Assembly: GCF_016808335.1 (NCBI RefSeq)
Contig: NC_053137.1
Location: forward strand, 9,474,506 to 9,538,505
Direction of reading: 5' to 3'
Length of the DNA: 64,000 bases
Source of the DNA: Panicum virgatum
Lineage: Eukaryota > Streptophyta > Magnoliopsida > Poales > Poaceae
Both the position numbers and the translations under genes were made by a program. This document shows positions 23,089 through 34,279 of this stretch, in pieces (positions within the stretch are counted from its first letter, which is position 1; each line of letters starts with the position of its first letter). The notes beneath the pieces are model-generated. The model searched no databases. It was not told the origin of the DNA and saw only the letters and a program-made list of their open reading frames with translations.

Positions 23089-23543
23089 AAGAGAAACCCT
23101 GCCGGATACTGCCAGCTCCCTATGAAAAAAAGGGAACCGGTGGCCACTCAAAAGTATTTTGCAAACAGATGGCCATGTCATCTGGGCGGTTTAAAGCTAG
23201 GTGTGTTGTGGCAGAAGAAAGAATAACAAACAAGAAAATTTCTCCACTCTTTAGCGTGCTTCATGCACATCATATATCTTTACAATTTGTGGATTGGATG
23301 CTGATATTATTGATTGTCCGAGTCCCTTCTTGTCCTCGGTAGTGGAACAGCTTTCAATCAAGTCCCCTTGAAACACACAGACTAGAGACCTTGTCAATAT
23401 TTTTTTACTAATTCCCCTGTCCAAATGATATTAACTTTCATCAGAAGCTGAGCTTATCTTATCTACACATACATGTCTAGGGAAAAATTATTCAAGGAGA
23501 CTTATGGTGATAGTATATATATACCTTGAGTTCATGAGTTGTA

Positions 23544-23747
23544 CTCCCTCTGTCCCAAAAAACAAGTCATTCTAGGATTTAAAATTTGTCCGAAAAATAA
23601 GTCATCTTACCCTATTTGGAAAGTGCATGTGCATGAATCAATTAATGTCAAATATAGATAATAAATAGGGGCAAACATGGTCACTTTACATTCTTGTTAA
23701 TCCGTCCTAAAATTCTTAGGATGACTTATTTTTTGGAACGGAGAGAG
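23544..23747. mobile_element. Stowaway MITE (Tc1/mariner)
   Basis: The ends are CTCCCTCTGTCCC and GGAACGGAGAGAG, with TA duplications at 23542-23543 and 23748-23749. A subterminal AAGTCAT motif faces its inverse ATGACTT. Size and ends are typical of grass Stowaway elements. Confidence 0.92.
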
Positions 23748-24244
23748 TAGATACGAAGGTGGATAAAAAACAAATATACGAAAATATTCATTTGCAACGC
23801 CATCAGGTAAAATGGCAATAAATCATGTCCAACGACTCCATGCAAGCACCATACCAACAAAGTGTATCTGTACAACTCGTAATAATACATGCCACTGCCC
23901 TGAGTCTTTGAGGACAATTACTGAACTAAACATGTCGTTTCACTTAGTTAAATCCGGCAATACTGCAGGATGAAGCATGCATGTCAGTTATTCTGATTCG
24001 TACACAATATAACACAAAGGAAAACCTTGCATTGGGACGGTCCAACGGCAGAGTGCTCCAATCGATCAGCATGATGGCACCACCAGATCGATCGACACAC
24101 AGCACAGGCGACAGGAAGTAGAAATGGAAATACACACACACACCAAACAAAAATATTGCAACCTCGTTCAGATACACACAGAATGGAGAAGGGGACAGGG
24201 AACAAGCGAAGTGAAGGAAACCACCGGACCGACTGCTGGCTGTG

Positions 24245-26130
24245 TACGGAGCTCACCACAGTGCTCCGGACTTCAAAACAGGTTTGTTTGGATTCCTGGT
24301 AAGCTGGCCCCGCACGTCTTCCAACCACACCTTGTTGTAGTGAAAGCGCTCATCAATCGTGACTTCCTTGAGGCTGCGGAGAGATGGTAGCCCAGAAAAA
24401 GAGACGTCGTCGTATCCGGGACGTAGCAGCTCAAGCTTGGGTGCTGCTCCTTCTTGCCAACGAGCTGATGCGTGACCCTCCTAGCAGCTCCAGCACCGTC
24501 AAACTCGAGAATAATGCCTCCGGACGGGAAGTGAAACAACAGGGCTCTTCAGCCTCGAAAGACTTGTACCGTTGACGAAGGATGGCCAGGTTTGGTAGCT
24601 TGCCAAGGACTTGTATGGTGCCATCCACCTCCGTTAGCATGGTGGCTTCTAGCTTCAACTTCACAAGGTTCTGGAGGCTTGCGACCCAGTCTGGCAATTC
24701 GCCCAGAGCACCCCGCAGCTTGAGGCTCTGGACTCTGGAGGTTTTTTGGAGGCGAGCGCAGACCATCCAAGCAGCCACGTAGACCTGCCTCCTTCATTAT
24801 TGAGTCCACTGACAGTGATTCCAGGTGGTTGAGATGTTCAAGGGTGGAACAAAACTCTCGGCAGTTCTTGTTGCTGATGCCTGTCACCGCTAAGGCGCTA
24901 ACTTGTGCAATCGGGTGAGCCTTTTCATGTCCTGTAGGATGGCCTTGCCTTGTGCAATGTCCACAGTACCCAGAGTGTGCAGGTCTTTTAACTTCCTGAG
25001 CCCCCTTGGAACTGCCGTGCCTAGGGATGCAAGTGGGTACCCATTGGTGTTTTGGGGTTTCTCATGTTAGTTCATTTTCTCTCTCAAATTAATTACATAG
25101 CATGCCACTTTAGTTCATTTTATCAAGTTTTGGGTCGAGCCCGTGCCTCATGGATAATAATATTTCCTGGCACGAATGTATTGCAGCTTTCTAAGCTTGA
25201 TAATGGCCTGCGGCAGCTTGATTATTCGTGTATCAGTAATATCTAGTGTCTGGAGTTGCTTCAAGTTACCTAATGAATCTGACAGGTGAAATATACCTCT
25301 GCATCTTCTTAAAGAAAGGTATTTCAGGTACACGAGCTTCCCAATTGACTTGAGATGGTGATACACAAACTACAAGAGATTGGACCTCCAATGACAAATT
25401 TGTTGGATTATGACGCACCTTCTATGACAGTAGCATATAGTCACAGAAGGGGTACAATGACAAAAAAAGGCTGTAATTGTCACTATCCAGGTTGTCACAA
25501 TCCAAGTTGTCATAATCCACACTGGATTGTGACAATTACAATATTTTTCTCATCATTGTATCCCTTCCTTGACTATATGCTACTGTCATAGAAAGTGTGT
25601 CATAATCTAGAAAATTGTCATAGAAGGCCCAATGTCTTGTAGATCCTTGGTGCCTTCCAAGTCTAGCACACCCAGCAACCTCATCTTGCCAGAAATATAA
25701 AATGGCTTCCACTTCCCAAACACGGTTAAAGACCTTATCCGTGACAAGTCCACTGTGCTCTCAAACTCACTTTGGTCACCCTCCCAATTGCTGCTTATAG
25801 CAAGGTGACGTATGGTGCCTTGGGTGTTCATGCTGCAGCCTTCTTCCATTCTAAAGACATGAGATCGTGGAGTTTGCAAGAGGAAATACTTTTCCTACTA
25901 AACAGTCCTTTGGCAGGTAGGATCATGCTTCGGTCAATGAGTTCCTTGAAGTAGCTATCAGCTACTTCCCCAATAGACTTGCCACGCACCTCGCTTGAGT
26001 AACCCTCTGCACTCCACCGGTGCAACAAGCGTCTTCGGCTAATATTGTAGTCTTCAGGAAAAATAGATAGGTACAAGAAACAAGACTTTATATGATATGG
26101 CAAACTATTGTAACTTTTCATAAGGGTTGG
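24245..26130 (-). pseudogene. NLR copy C: decayed copy of exon 3 (NB-ARC end and LRRs)
   Basis: The minus strand matches copy B exon 3 from its middle onward: CFLYLSIFPEDYNISRRR, HRWSAEGYSSEVRGKS, SSCKLHDLM, GTIRHLAISSNWEGD, then LRR segments (TLDITDTRIIKLPQAI, EFCSTLEHLNHLESL, LPDWVASLQNLVKL, VLGKLPNLAILR). The matches are spread over several frames with many small indels. A MITE (25370-25642) and an unrelated replaced stretch (about 25020-25150) interrupt them. The 5' side stops near 26130, inside the ARC2 region, so exons 1 and 2 are missing. It is a relic, not a working receptor. Confidence 0.92.
25370..25642. mobile_element. Long-TIR MITE inside pseudogene C
   Basis: The ends are CTACAAGAGATTGGACC and, inverted, CTACAAGACATTGGGCC. 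The inverted similarity runs almost to the centre (TTCTATGACAGTAGCATATAG on one arm, its inverse on the other). The insertion point is defined by copy B, which reads straight through at about 47040. The termini resemble CACTA-type ends without the leading CA, and I found no clean duplication. Confidence 0.75.
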
Positions 26131-26197
26131 GACTGCCCTCAGCACGCCGACAACATCAGATCGACACACAGGCGACAAGAAGTAGAAATAATCGAAA
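26131..26197. other. Junction sequence repeated at 24086-24180
   Basis: AGATCGACACACAGGCGAC followed by AGAAGTAGAAAT occurs here and at about 24086. Copia-1 inserted in this copy. The continuation (GGAAATAC..., then TTGTTCAGATACAC) resumes at 35910-35957 after copia-1, matching 24122-24180. Confidence 0.75.
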
Positions 26198-26446
26198 TGT
26201 TAGAAATCAGCTCTTTTGCTCACACATCAACATAGAGACACAACAGAATGTGGAGGAGGAAAGGAGCTCTCTTTCTGTATTTCTTTCTTCACTGATTACA
26301 GAAGGATGAGAGTGACCTCCTATTTATAGGAGAGGAGGTCAAGTTACAACAATGTGAATTCAAAGACTTTCTCCTTCCTCCTCATAAATTGGCCACCTTC
26401 AAAGTCCAGCTTTCATATACTGTTCTCTTGACTTTGATTTACAACA
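26198..26446 (-). repeat. 3' LTR of copia-1
   Basis: 249 bp, TGTTAGAAATCAG...TTTACAACA, followed on the inside by a CTCCCCCTT purine tract (read on the minus strand, AAGGGGGAG). Confidence 0.88.
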
Positions 26447-26700
26447 CTCCCCCTTGGCCAATTTTATGCTATGTGTATGCCTCGTTAAAAACTCCTCCCA
26501 AAAACCCAGTGGGGAAAAAAAGGTAGGAGAAAAGAGTACATCACAAGCTCTGCTTATGTTGCATCTATTGCCTCGTTAAAAACCTTGCATGAGAAAACCC
26601 AGTGGGAAAAAACTCATCAAGAGAAAAAGAGTATAACAGTTAATGTTGCGTCGGTTCTTCGGAACCGACCCGTGATCTTCGGGATCACTATTATGGGCTA
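26447..26700 (-). repeat. Copia-1 3' untranslated region with repeated CCCAGTGGG blocks and UUCG-type hairpins
   Basis: Two copies of the block TGCCTCGTTAAAAAC...AACCCAGTGGG occur. They are followed by two short hairpins, GTCGGTTC-TTCG-GAACCGAC at 26650-26669 and GTGATC-TTCGG-GATCAC at 26672-26688. Copia-2 has the same kind of repeated block before its 3' LTR (43730-44250), so it belongs to this element lineage. Confidence 0.7.
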
Positions 26701-26779
26701 TGGTTTCAGGGTTGGTCTCCCCCTGAACCCTGCAACTCTCTAAGTCATCTCATGCCAATTCCACGGACACACTTATGGA

Positions 26780-28630
26780 AACTAGAAGCAGGCAGAGACT
26801 TTGTGAACAGATCTGCCAGATTGTCACATGACTTAGCTTGCAGGACCTTTATCTCCCCGCTCTTCTGGAGCTCATGGGGATAGAAAAATTTGGGAGCAAT
26901 GTGCTTGTGAGATTGCTCCTAACATAGCTTATATGCATCTGTGCAACACAAGCCGCATTATCTTCGTAGATAATGGTGGGGGTGTCAAAAGCATTCATAC
27001 CACATGACTTCTGGATGTGGTCAATCATTCAATGGAGCCAAACACACTCACTTGCGGCCTCATACAGGGCAATTATCTCTGAGTGGTTTGTTGATGTGGC
27101 AACCAGGGTCTGCTTCACAGACCGCCAGGAGATGGCTGCACCACCATAGAGAAACACAAAACCAGCCTGTGATCTGGCATTATGCGGGTCAGACATATAG
27201 CCAGCATCAACATAACCCACCATAGAGAAAACCCCCTTTCTTGAATACCATAATCCAAGATCTTGAGTACCTTGTAGGTACCTGAGGATGGTCTTCACGC
27301 CAACCGAATGTCTTCTGGTGGGGGCGACACTGTACTTGCCAACAAATTCACTGCAAATGCAATGTCTGGCCTTGTGCAATTTGCAAGGTACATTAGTGCA
27401 CCGATGGCACTTAGGTATGGGACTTCGGGTCCCAAAACCTCCTCATCCTCTTCTTTGGGTCGAAATGGATCTTTATCTGCTTCCAAGGATCGAACGACAA
27501 TAGGGGTTTTCAGAGGGTGGCACTTGTCCATATTAAACTTTTCAAGTACCCTCTTTGTATAGGTGGACTGGTGTACAAATACTCCTTCAGGGAGGTGTTC
27601 GAGCTGCAGGCCCAAACAGAACTTGGTTTTACCCAAGTCTTTCATCTCAAACTTCGTCTTGAGGTAAGCTGATGCTTTCTCAATGTCCCTTGTGGTTCCG
27701 ATGATATTCAAATCATCAACATAAAATGAGATGATGCAGAATCCATCAGTGGATTTTTTTATGAACACACAGGGACAATCATCATTGTTTGTGTAGCCTC
27801 TTTTCAGGAGAAAGTTACTCAAATGGTTGAACCACATCCTTTCGGACTGTTTCAACCCATACAACGACCGCTGTAGGTGGACGCTAAACATGTTGCGGTT
27901 TTGATTTGGCCCAGGGATCTTGAGTCCTTCAGGAACTCTCATATAAATTTCCGAATCAAGTGACCCATACAAATATACGGTCACCACATCCATCAACTGC
28001 ATTTTTAAATTCAAGTTTGCTGCCATAGATATGAGATATCGGAACGTTATGCCACTCATAGCAGGAGAGTAAGTCTCATCGTAATCGATGCCGGGTCTGC
28101 GTGAACCCTTGCGCCACCAGCCTTGCTTTGTATCTTACCACCACACCATGTTCATTCCTCTTCCGAAGGAAGACCCATTTGCATCCTACGGGGATGACTT
28201 TTAGAGGTGTTTGGACTGCAGGTCCAAAAACCACTCTTTGACAAAGCGAGCGCAATTCTGTTTCAATTGCTGCTTTCCATTTGTCCCAATCAGAGCGCTT
28301 CCAGCACTCTATTATGGACTTTGGTTCTGGATCCGGATCCATTGAGTCAGCAATTTTTGAGACAAAATTTATGTCGACAACAGTGGTCTTTCTATTAAAC
28401 GACTCTCCTGATTCCACATAATTAGTGGCGATCTCCTCATGATCATCCTCCCTCTCATCATGATTTCCCATAACGATTGAGCTGGGGTGTTCCGATCCAC
28501 CAATGCGATTTTGAGCGCATGACGCATGGTGGTTTCCATCTTCAGGATGGGGTCCTTCAGGGACCAACTCGACTCCAGGTCGAGCCGCCACTTCAGGGGC
28601 GTTCTTCAACTGATTCCTTAAGTGATGCAA
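26780..28630 (-). pseudogene. Copia-1 reverse transcriptase and RNase H (frameshifted)
   Basis: Minus-strand order: WKAAIETELRSL, CKWVFLRKRNE, KARLVAQGFTQ, MQLMDVVTVYLYGSL, RSLYGLKQSERMW, the catalytic FYVDDLNIIG, MKDLGKTKFCLGLQ, LGPEVPYLSAIGALMYLAN, then RNase H (GYVDAGYMSDP, TNHSEIIALYEA, YEDNAAC). A frameshift near 28065 and stops and frameshifts after ECVWLH (about 27029) break it. The domain order (integrase before RT) is that of Ty1/copia. Confidence 0.9.
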
Positions 28631-28844
28631 GTGGCTCAGGTACTCGTCTCTGCGGACGTCTCCGCGGGACCTTGTCCTGAGCGCCTGGAGGTCTCCCCCT
28701 CTTCCTAGGATTAGAGGCAGAGACTGTAGAGTTGGTAGCCTTCAGGGGTATCTGAACTCTCTCCGGCGCATTTACTGCAGGTATATACGACCTTATCACT
28801 TTCTTATGCTCAGTGAAGGCATCTGGCAGCTCATTTGCAAGATT

Positions 28845-30395
28845 TTACAAATGTATGATTCTCTGAACTTCTAGCTCAGACTCACTGGTGCGTGGATCTA
28901 AGGATTGCAACCCCATTGTATTCCATTCAATTTCCCAGCATTCTTCTGGATGCCTATCTCCCCCAAATGCTGGGAAATGGTCTTCATCGAAGATGCAATC
29001 AGCGTACCAAGCCATATGAAGATCCCCAGTCATAGGCTCTAAATACTTGATTATGGACGGAGTCTCATAACCAACATAGATCCCCAGCTTCCGGTGGGGT
29101 CCCATTGATGTACGCTGAGGTGGTGGTATTGACACGTACAACGCGCTGCCAAATATACGCAGATGGGAAATACTTGGTTCTTTCCCATGCACCAACTGTG
29201 AGGTGGATGTTTCATGATATGCAGTTGGCCCGAGTTGAATTAGTGCTGCAGCACGCAACACTGCATGGCCCCAACAACTGGTTGGTAGCTTACAATTCTG
29301 CAACAACGGCCGTGCAATCCACTTGATCCTCTTGATCAAGGATTCAACTAGACCATTTTGTGTGTGGACATGTGGTACTGAATGCTCTACCTTGATGCCC
29401 ATGACTATACAATAATCATCAAAGGCTTTTGACCTGAACTCACCAACATTATCCATCCGAATGGACTGAATGCGGTTATCAGGGAAACTTGCCTTTAGCC
29501 TGATTATTTGGGAAATAAGCTTTGAAAAAGCATGGTTTTTAGTGGACAACAGGTCCACATAGCACCATATGGTAGATGCATCAATCAGTACCATGAAATA
29601 CCTAAATGGTCCCGATAGGGGCTGGATAGGTCCACAAATGTCGCCTTGTATCCTTTGTAGGAACACAGGCGACTCATCCCTAATTTTCAGGAGGGATGGT
29701 CTAGTGATTAGTTTCCCCTTTGCACATGCAGAGAAAATAAAATCTTCAGGATTAGGGAAACCATTAACATCATGGCCAGCAGAATTATTGATGATTCTTC
29801 TCATCATGCTCAACCCAGGATGACCCAATTGGTCGTGCCATATTCGAAATGATTCAGCATTTCAGAATATGGTTTTCATCGCAACATATCCTTCAGTGGG
29901 TTTTATGTACGTGTAGTACAAATCCGATGGCGAAGAAGGGAGTTTTTCCACTACTTGCTTCTGGTATCCGTTGAATTTAGTGATTAGCAGGTATTCAGTA
30001 CCTTGCTCAATCTCGGTTTCTACATGAAAACCGTTCGCACGGATGTCTTTGAAGCTCAAAAGGGTACGTTTTGAGTCGGGATGCAATAATGCATCCTTCA
30101 CAAAGATTCTAGTACCCATTGGGAGAACTAGTGTGGCACTTCCGATGCCCACAATATGAGCATTGCTTCCGGCAATGGTCATAATATTTCCATTTCTCTT
30201 TGTAAACATTTGGAAATATGTGGTTTCCCTTAGTATCGTATTAGTAGTGCCACTGTCTACCAGACAGATCTCCGCTTCAGCCATAAGGTTCCCAATGATT
30301 CTGTTCAAATAGAATAAACATGAATTTAACATAAGCCAATAAAGGTAAAACTTTATTACCTTACTACTGGGAAATATTAGAAAGATTTGGACCAT
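28845..30395 (-). pseudogene. Copia-1 protease and integrase (frameshifted)
   Basis: Protease: LVDSGTTNTILRE with the catalytic DSG. The GAG-pre-integrase region is split near 29840, and integrase follows: GHPGLSMMRR, CAKGKLITRPS, then the core with GDICGPIQPLSGPFRY, RMDNVGEF and HTQNGLVESLIKRIK (D, D, E positions). An integrase-to-RT linker continues to 28600. It is very similar to copia-2, so both are one lineage. Confidence 0.9.
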
Positions 30396-30484
30396 ACGTT
30401 ACACAAATGCTCTTAAGGAGCATGTATGGCCAAATATTACCGACTAGTATTTGTGGACATAGCATGATATTTTGGTGATTACTG

Positions 30485-30740
30485 CAGGTTCCCCAAAAGA
30501 TCAAAGTCATCAAGAAGGTCGTCCATTTGGACGTCTCCACCGTTCGCGTCGATCTTTATGTCGATGCGTTTTTGAGCTTCAGGCCCGGTGGTGTCATTGC
30601 ACTTCTGAGCTTCAGGCTCAATGGCGAGGGGGGAACTCATATTGACATTTTCTTTGTTTTTACTCTACAGGTAAAGGTCAACGAGGTGTTTGGGGGTGTG
30701 GCAGTTTCGAGACCAATGCCCTTTTGGCTTGGCATCTGTA
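30485..30740 (-). pseudogene. Copia-1 gag C-terminus with CCHC knuckle
   Basis: On the minus strand, CYRCQAKGHWSRNC (CX2CX4HX4C) is followed by HLVDLYL, the same context as copia-2's degenerate knuckle (CSTPSHLVDLYLK near 39610). No upstream capsid part was found, so gag is truncated. Confidence 0.7.
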
Positions 30741-30831
30741 GCATCTTTGCTCTTCCCCACTATCATCACCTCTTTCCTTCTTAGCGATATCCGACATCTG
30801 TACATTAGATGTACAAAGTCATTGTCGATGC

Positions 30832-31277
30832 GTAATCTTCAGGATTACGACTTATGCATAGTCTTCGAAACTATGCAATCTCCCAGTTGTAATCTTCAGG
30901 ATTACTTTGCAATTAAACGTATAATATATAAATTGCAAGAATTTAAATTTGCAGAATTTAAATAAATGCTAGAAACAAATTGAAGTAAATAAGGTGGGCT
31001 TCAGGCCACTAAAGATCCACGGGCTTTAGGCCGTGTCATTTTGAGTATTGGAGTGGACTTCGGGCCACTACGACTACACGGGTTTCGGGCCGTGTATTGA
31101 GGTGGGCTTCAGGCCACTATATTGTTTACAATAAATATGCGGGAAATAAATGTGAGAAAGTAAAATGCATGAGATAACAAGCAACATGCGGTAAAAGTAA
31201 ATATAATAGGCTTCAGGCCACTAAAATTCTCCAGACTTTGGGCCGGAAATTGGGTGTCATAGTGGGCTTTGGGCCAC
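30832..31277. repeat. Array of about ten short hairpins with TTCRG-type loops
   Basis: Each member is a 5-6-bp stem around TTCAG/TTCGG/TTTAG. The positions are 30832-30848 (GTAATC-TTCAG-GATTAC), 30857-30875, 30889-30905, 30994-31009 (GTGGGCTTCAGGCCAC), 31018-31035 (CACGGGCTTTAGGCCGTG), 31053-31068, 31077-31094, 31102-31117 and 31262-31277. Stem sequences differ while the loop is kept. The array sits where copia-1 gag should begin. Confidence 0.75.
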
Positions 31278-31289
31278 TATTTTGCACAA

Positions 31290-31460
31290 AGACAGTTTTG
31301 TGTGACCCCTACTGTGCAGGGCCTAAAAATGCCCAACCGGACCTTTGTTGGGTTGGCCTGTCAGGCCCAGACAACTGAGGCCGTCCATCACGATGGACGA
31401 TCCTCGTTGCTCCAGGGGAGATATAAAACGAGAAGGGTTAAACCCTAATCTGTATTTTTC
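31290..31460 (+). promoter_or_regulatory. Promoter-like segment: GGCCCA sites, TATA box, telo-box
   Basis: Several GGCCCA/TGGGCC-type motifs precede GATATAAAAC (31420-31429). A telo-box AAACCCTAA (31440-31448) follows within 20 bp, then a pyrimidine-rich leader. This trio is typical of housekeeping-gene promoters in plants. The segment could be captured host DNA or an LTR-like promoter. A perfect hairpin GTCCATC-AC-GATGGAC lies at 31383-31398. Confidence 0.4.
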
Positions 31461-31499
31461 ATTTCTCCCCCTCTCCTCTTTTTTTTCTTTCCACACCCC

Positions 31500-32475
31500 T
31501 TATCCTCTTTTTTTTTTTTGAGAGGACACACCCCTTATCCTCTTCAGGAGGCTTCCACGGGGAGGGGAGGTGGCCCGCTTGGCTTGCCTGCGGGGTTGGC
31601 GGCCAGACGACGCGCCTGCACGCCCGCGGCCGGGGCCAGCGGCGGCGGCTGCATCTCACGCGCTCGTTCCTGCACGCCCGCGGCCAGGGGCCAGCGGCAG
31701 CAGCAGCCGCGGCGGCCGGCGCGCCCGTGCGCTCGCGGCCGGGGGCCAGCAGCAGCTGCTGCATCTCACGCGCTCGTTCCTGCACGCCCGCGGCCAGGGG
31801 CCAGCGGCAGCGGCAGCGGCAGCGGCAGCCGCGGCGGCCGGCGCGCCCGTGCCCTCGCGGCCGGGGGCCAGCAGCTGCTGCTGCATCTCACGCGCTCGTT
31901 CCTGCACGCCCGCGGCCAGGGGCCAGCGGCAGCGGCATCCGCGGCGGCCGGCGCGCCCGTGTGCTCGCGGCCGGGTCCAGCGGCGGCCTGGGAAGGCCAA
32001 GCCGGCGGTGGCCGGTCCGCCCGCACGCCAGGCCGGCCGGCGGCGGTGGCAGCCAGCTCGTCCGCGCGCCCATGGCCGGAGGCTCGTGGCCAGGCGCGCC
32101 CCGTGGATGGGGCCGGGCGGTGGTGGCGTCCGCGCACGCCCTTGGCCGAGCCGGGCCGCTGCGATGCCCGCGCGCCCCCGTGGCTGGGGCCGGGCGGCGG
32201 CGGCGGCGGCGCCCGTGCGCTCCCGTGGCCAGGCCGGGGGATGCGCGCTGGTGGCCAGGGGACACCCACGCCCAGGCGGGGGCCGGGCGGCTGGAGGCCG
32301 CGCCGGTGGTTTGGCCCGCCACCTTCGTCGACCACTGCTGGGGTCGGACTCGATCTGTGGCTTTCACCGGTCTTCAGGACGGTGGTCGCCCGATCTGCGC
32401 GCACATCCTCATGACGGCGGCGATTCGGCACATCCGGGCCGACGGCGAGTGGAGCCAGAGCCATCCATAGTAGAT
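31500..32475. repeat. GC-rich block with a 110-122-bp tandem repeat
   Basis: GCATCTCACGCGCTCGTTCC starts at 31651, 31761 and 31883, giving units of 110 and 122 bp plus a partial third. The length difference comes from a (GGCAGC)n run. ORFs of 230-315 codons are open here in several frames on both strands, all Ala/Pro/Arg/Gly-rich, which is expected from base composition. I do not call a gene. Confidence 0.7.
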
Positions 32476-32959
32476 TTATTGCACACAGAAATTCACAAAA
32501 TCAAAATCACCAGCTAACTGCTAAGGTAACACATGCTGCTATCATTTCTCTCTGGATGTGAAGATTATCTTGCAGAATGATTATCGAAAACCATTAAAGA
32601 GATCAAGCAATTAAAAGTTAAAAGAATAATAGTTAGCTTACATATGTCACATCCAGTATATGTCAGCAATTTAATTATTAGCAATTGAAAATGTAGTACT
32701 TATATATAGTCATAGAAAATTACAAATGTTACCACTGTTCTAATTAGTGCAGAGTCGTCCTGCATGGAAAAAGTATAGAGCAATAAGTATAATTGCTTAT
32801 GGAGGAGTAGTAGAAGTCTAGTGAATTTCTTACTGACCATATCCTTAAATCACAAGAATAAATAGATGCGTGAATTGTTAATATAACAATCAATCTTCAT
32901 TGATTATCACATCATAGTAGTTATGTTATTCTAAAGGAAAATTTTCATCTAACTCTATT

Positions 32960-33220
32960 CTAAAGGCTAAGGTTATAGGGTGAATGATAAAATTTTATGG
33001 CAAGGTAAAAAATAAGAGCAGCTAAAAAAATTCGCAATGGTAACACGTTAGCTGCCATCTCACCTTGATTCATCATATTTGGAAGTAACCCTATTCGCAT
33101 TGGTAACCCTATTCTGCCATTCTCACATAGGACTTTATATTCACCTGAAAAAAATAATATCACGGAAGAGTTGGTTGGAAGAGTACTTCTGTCTTGTAAA
33201 ATAATATCACCTGCAACCAA
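32960..33220 (-). CDS. Small ORF in the left palindrome arm (mirror of 35088-35348)
   Basis: An 86-residue frame of unknown function. A hydrophobic C-terminal segment (RIFLAALIFYLAIKF) could span a membrane. The mirror ORF differs by only a few residues. Splice-like AG/GT motifs lie at both edges, so it may be a piece of exon plus intron, not a real gene. I recognise no family. Confidence 0.25.
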   Translation of the reverse strand: MVAGDIILQDRSTLPTNSSVILFFSGEYKVLCENGRIGLPMRIGLLPNMMNQGEMAANVLPLRIFLAALIFYLAIKFYHSPYNLSL

Positions 33221-33478
33221 ATTTCCATTAAATCTCGAATTTACCCCCTAAATTGCAAAATTCACACATCACAGAATATTGCACATCACATCCCACAATC
33301 ACATATAGAATCACACCACATATAAAATCACAATCCTCAAGTTTCATGCATAAATATTGTGAACAAACGTAGCACATCACATTCTCAAGTTTCTTGCATA
33401 AATAAATGTCTCACAATATATGAACATACATAACAATGTACCACATAAATATTATATAGTACATACTATAAATTAATA

Positions 33479-33760
33479 TTACAAAGATATTAAATCAGGC
33501 ACTACAGATTTTGCCTCGTTGTTGTGGTTCGGATGATCATCTCTTGTGCAGTTGGTGGCGACGCCGCCACAGCATACCACGTTGGTCGTACACCCTGTGC
33601 AGTTGAAGCAGCCTAAAAACCATTTTGCTAGCTTCTTAAACGTTTTCATCACTAACCGTAGGTTTTGTGAGATATATGAAATATGAACAAAACCACCAAA
33701 TAAAACACAGAGAATTCGAAAATTCGTCTGCGGGTTCAGTGAATTTTCTGCTACAGCCAA
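33479..33760 (-). CDS. Small Cys-rich ORF in the left palindrome arm (mirror of 34548-34829)
   Basis: A 93-residue frame with a hydrophobic middle (FRILCVLFGGFVHISYIS), a basic stretch (KTFKKLAKW) and a dense cysteine cluster (CFNCTGCTTNVVCCGG). The mirror copy has the same stop and length and only a few residue changes. It could be a small secreted or membrane peptide, or simply duplicated non-coding DNA with an open frame. No family is recognised. Confidence 0.3.
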   Translation of the reverse strand: MAVAENSLNPQTNFRILCVLFGGFVHISYISQNLRLVMKTFKKLAKWFLGCFNCTGCTTNVVCCGGVATNCTRDDHPNHNNEAKSVVPDLISL

Positions 33761-34031
33761 AATCCTAGTATTGCAACCAATACACCTTACGGACGGCGGC
33801 GGAGGAGGTCTGGACGGACGGGCGGCAGTGGAGGAGGCCCGGACGGACGCCAGCGGAGGAGGCCCGGAGGGACGGCAGCAGTGAAGGAGGCCCGGAGGGA
33901 TGGCGGCGGAGGAGGCCCGGACGGGATGCGGAGTCGGACGGGTGGTCTCGGCGGCGGCGGCGGCGACGGAGGCTCGGACGGGCGGCAGCGGAGGAGGCCC
34001 CGAGGGACGGCAGCAGCGGAGGAGGCCCGGA

Positions 34032-34279
34032 CGGACGGCGGAATCGGAGGGGGGCTCGCGGCGGCAACGGAGGCGGAGGCCATTGCTATTTGTGAGGAGT
34101 CCGTGAGATTAAATGGCTCGGTGATGAACCAAGGCCGTGTTTGGTAAACGGTCTTGTCAAGATTTCACAAAACAACGAACTTCCGCATGGAGTACTAAAT
34201 GTAGTCTATTTGCAAAACCTTTTCAGAGATGGATGTAACATTTTGAGATGAATCTAATGACGGTAATTAATTGAAATCA
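34032..34279. mobile_element. Palindrome spacer containing a MITE-like fragment
   Basis: A unique 248-bp loop between the arms. AAGGCCGTGTTTGGTAAAC, then ATGGAGTACTAAATGTAG and GAGATGAATCTAATGA resemble the conserved parts of a widespread grass MITE family. Only one end is recognisable. Confidence 0.4.

Larger units (their letters stand above)
32479..34031 (-). repeat. Left arm of a 3.4-kb palindrome
   Basis: Read on the minus strand this arm matches 34280-35880 nearly base for base. It starts from the GC-rich inner end (TCCGGGCCTCCTCCGCTGC type) and runs through two short ORFs to the outer end TATTGCACAC. The right arm has about 60 extra bases near 35780-35840, and the GC-rich part shows small repeat-unit differences. 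Neither arm has the terminal motif or target duplication of a known transposon class. Confidence 0.92.

Noticed and set aside
30832..31277. Possible CRISPR-like array
   Set aside because: The repeated units are short variable hairpins without constant repeats or unique spacers of fixed length, in a eukaryotic genome next to copia pol.
31518..32517. ORFs of 230-315 codons on both strands
   Set aside because: Caused by a GC-rich minisatellite. All six frames tend to be open and no family is recognisable.
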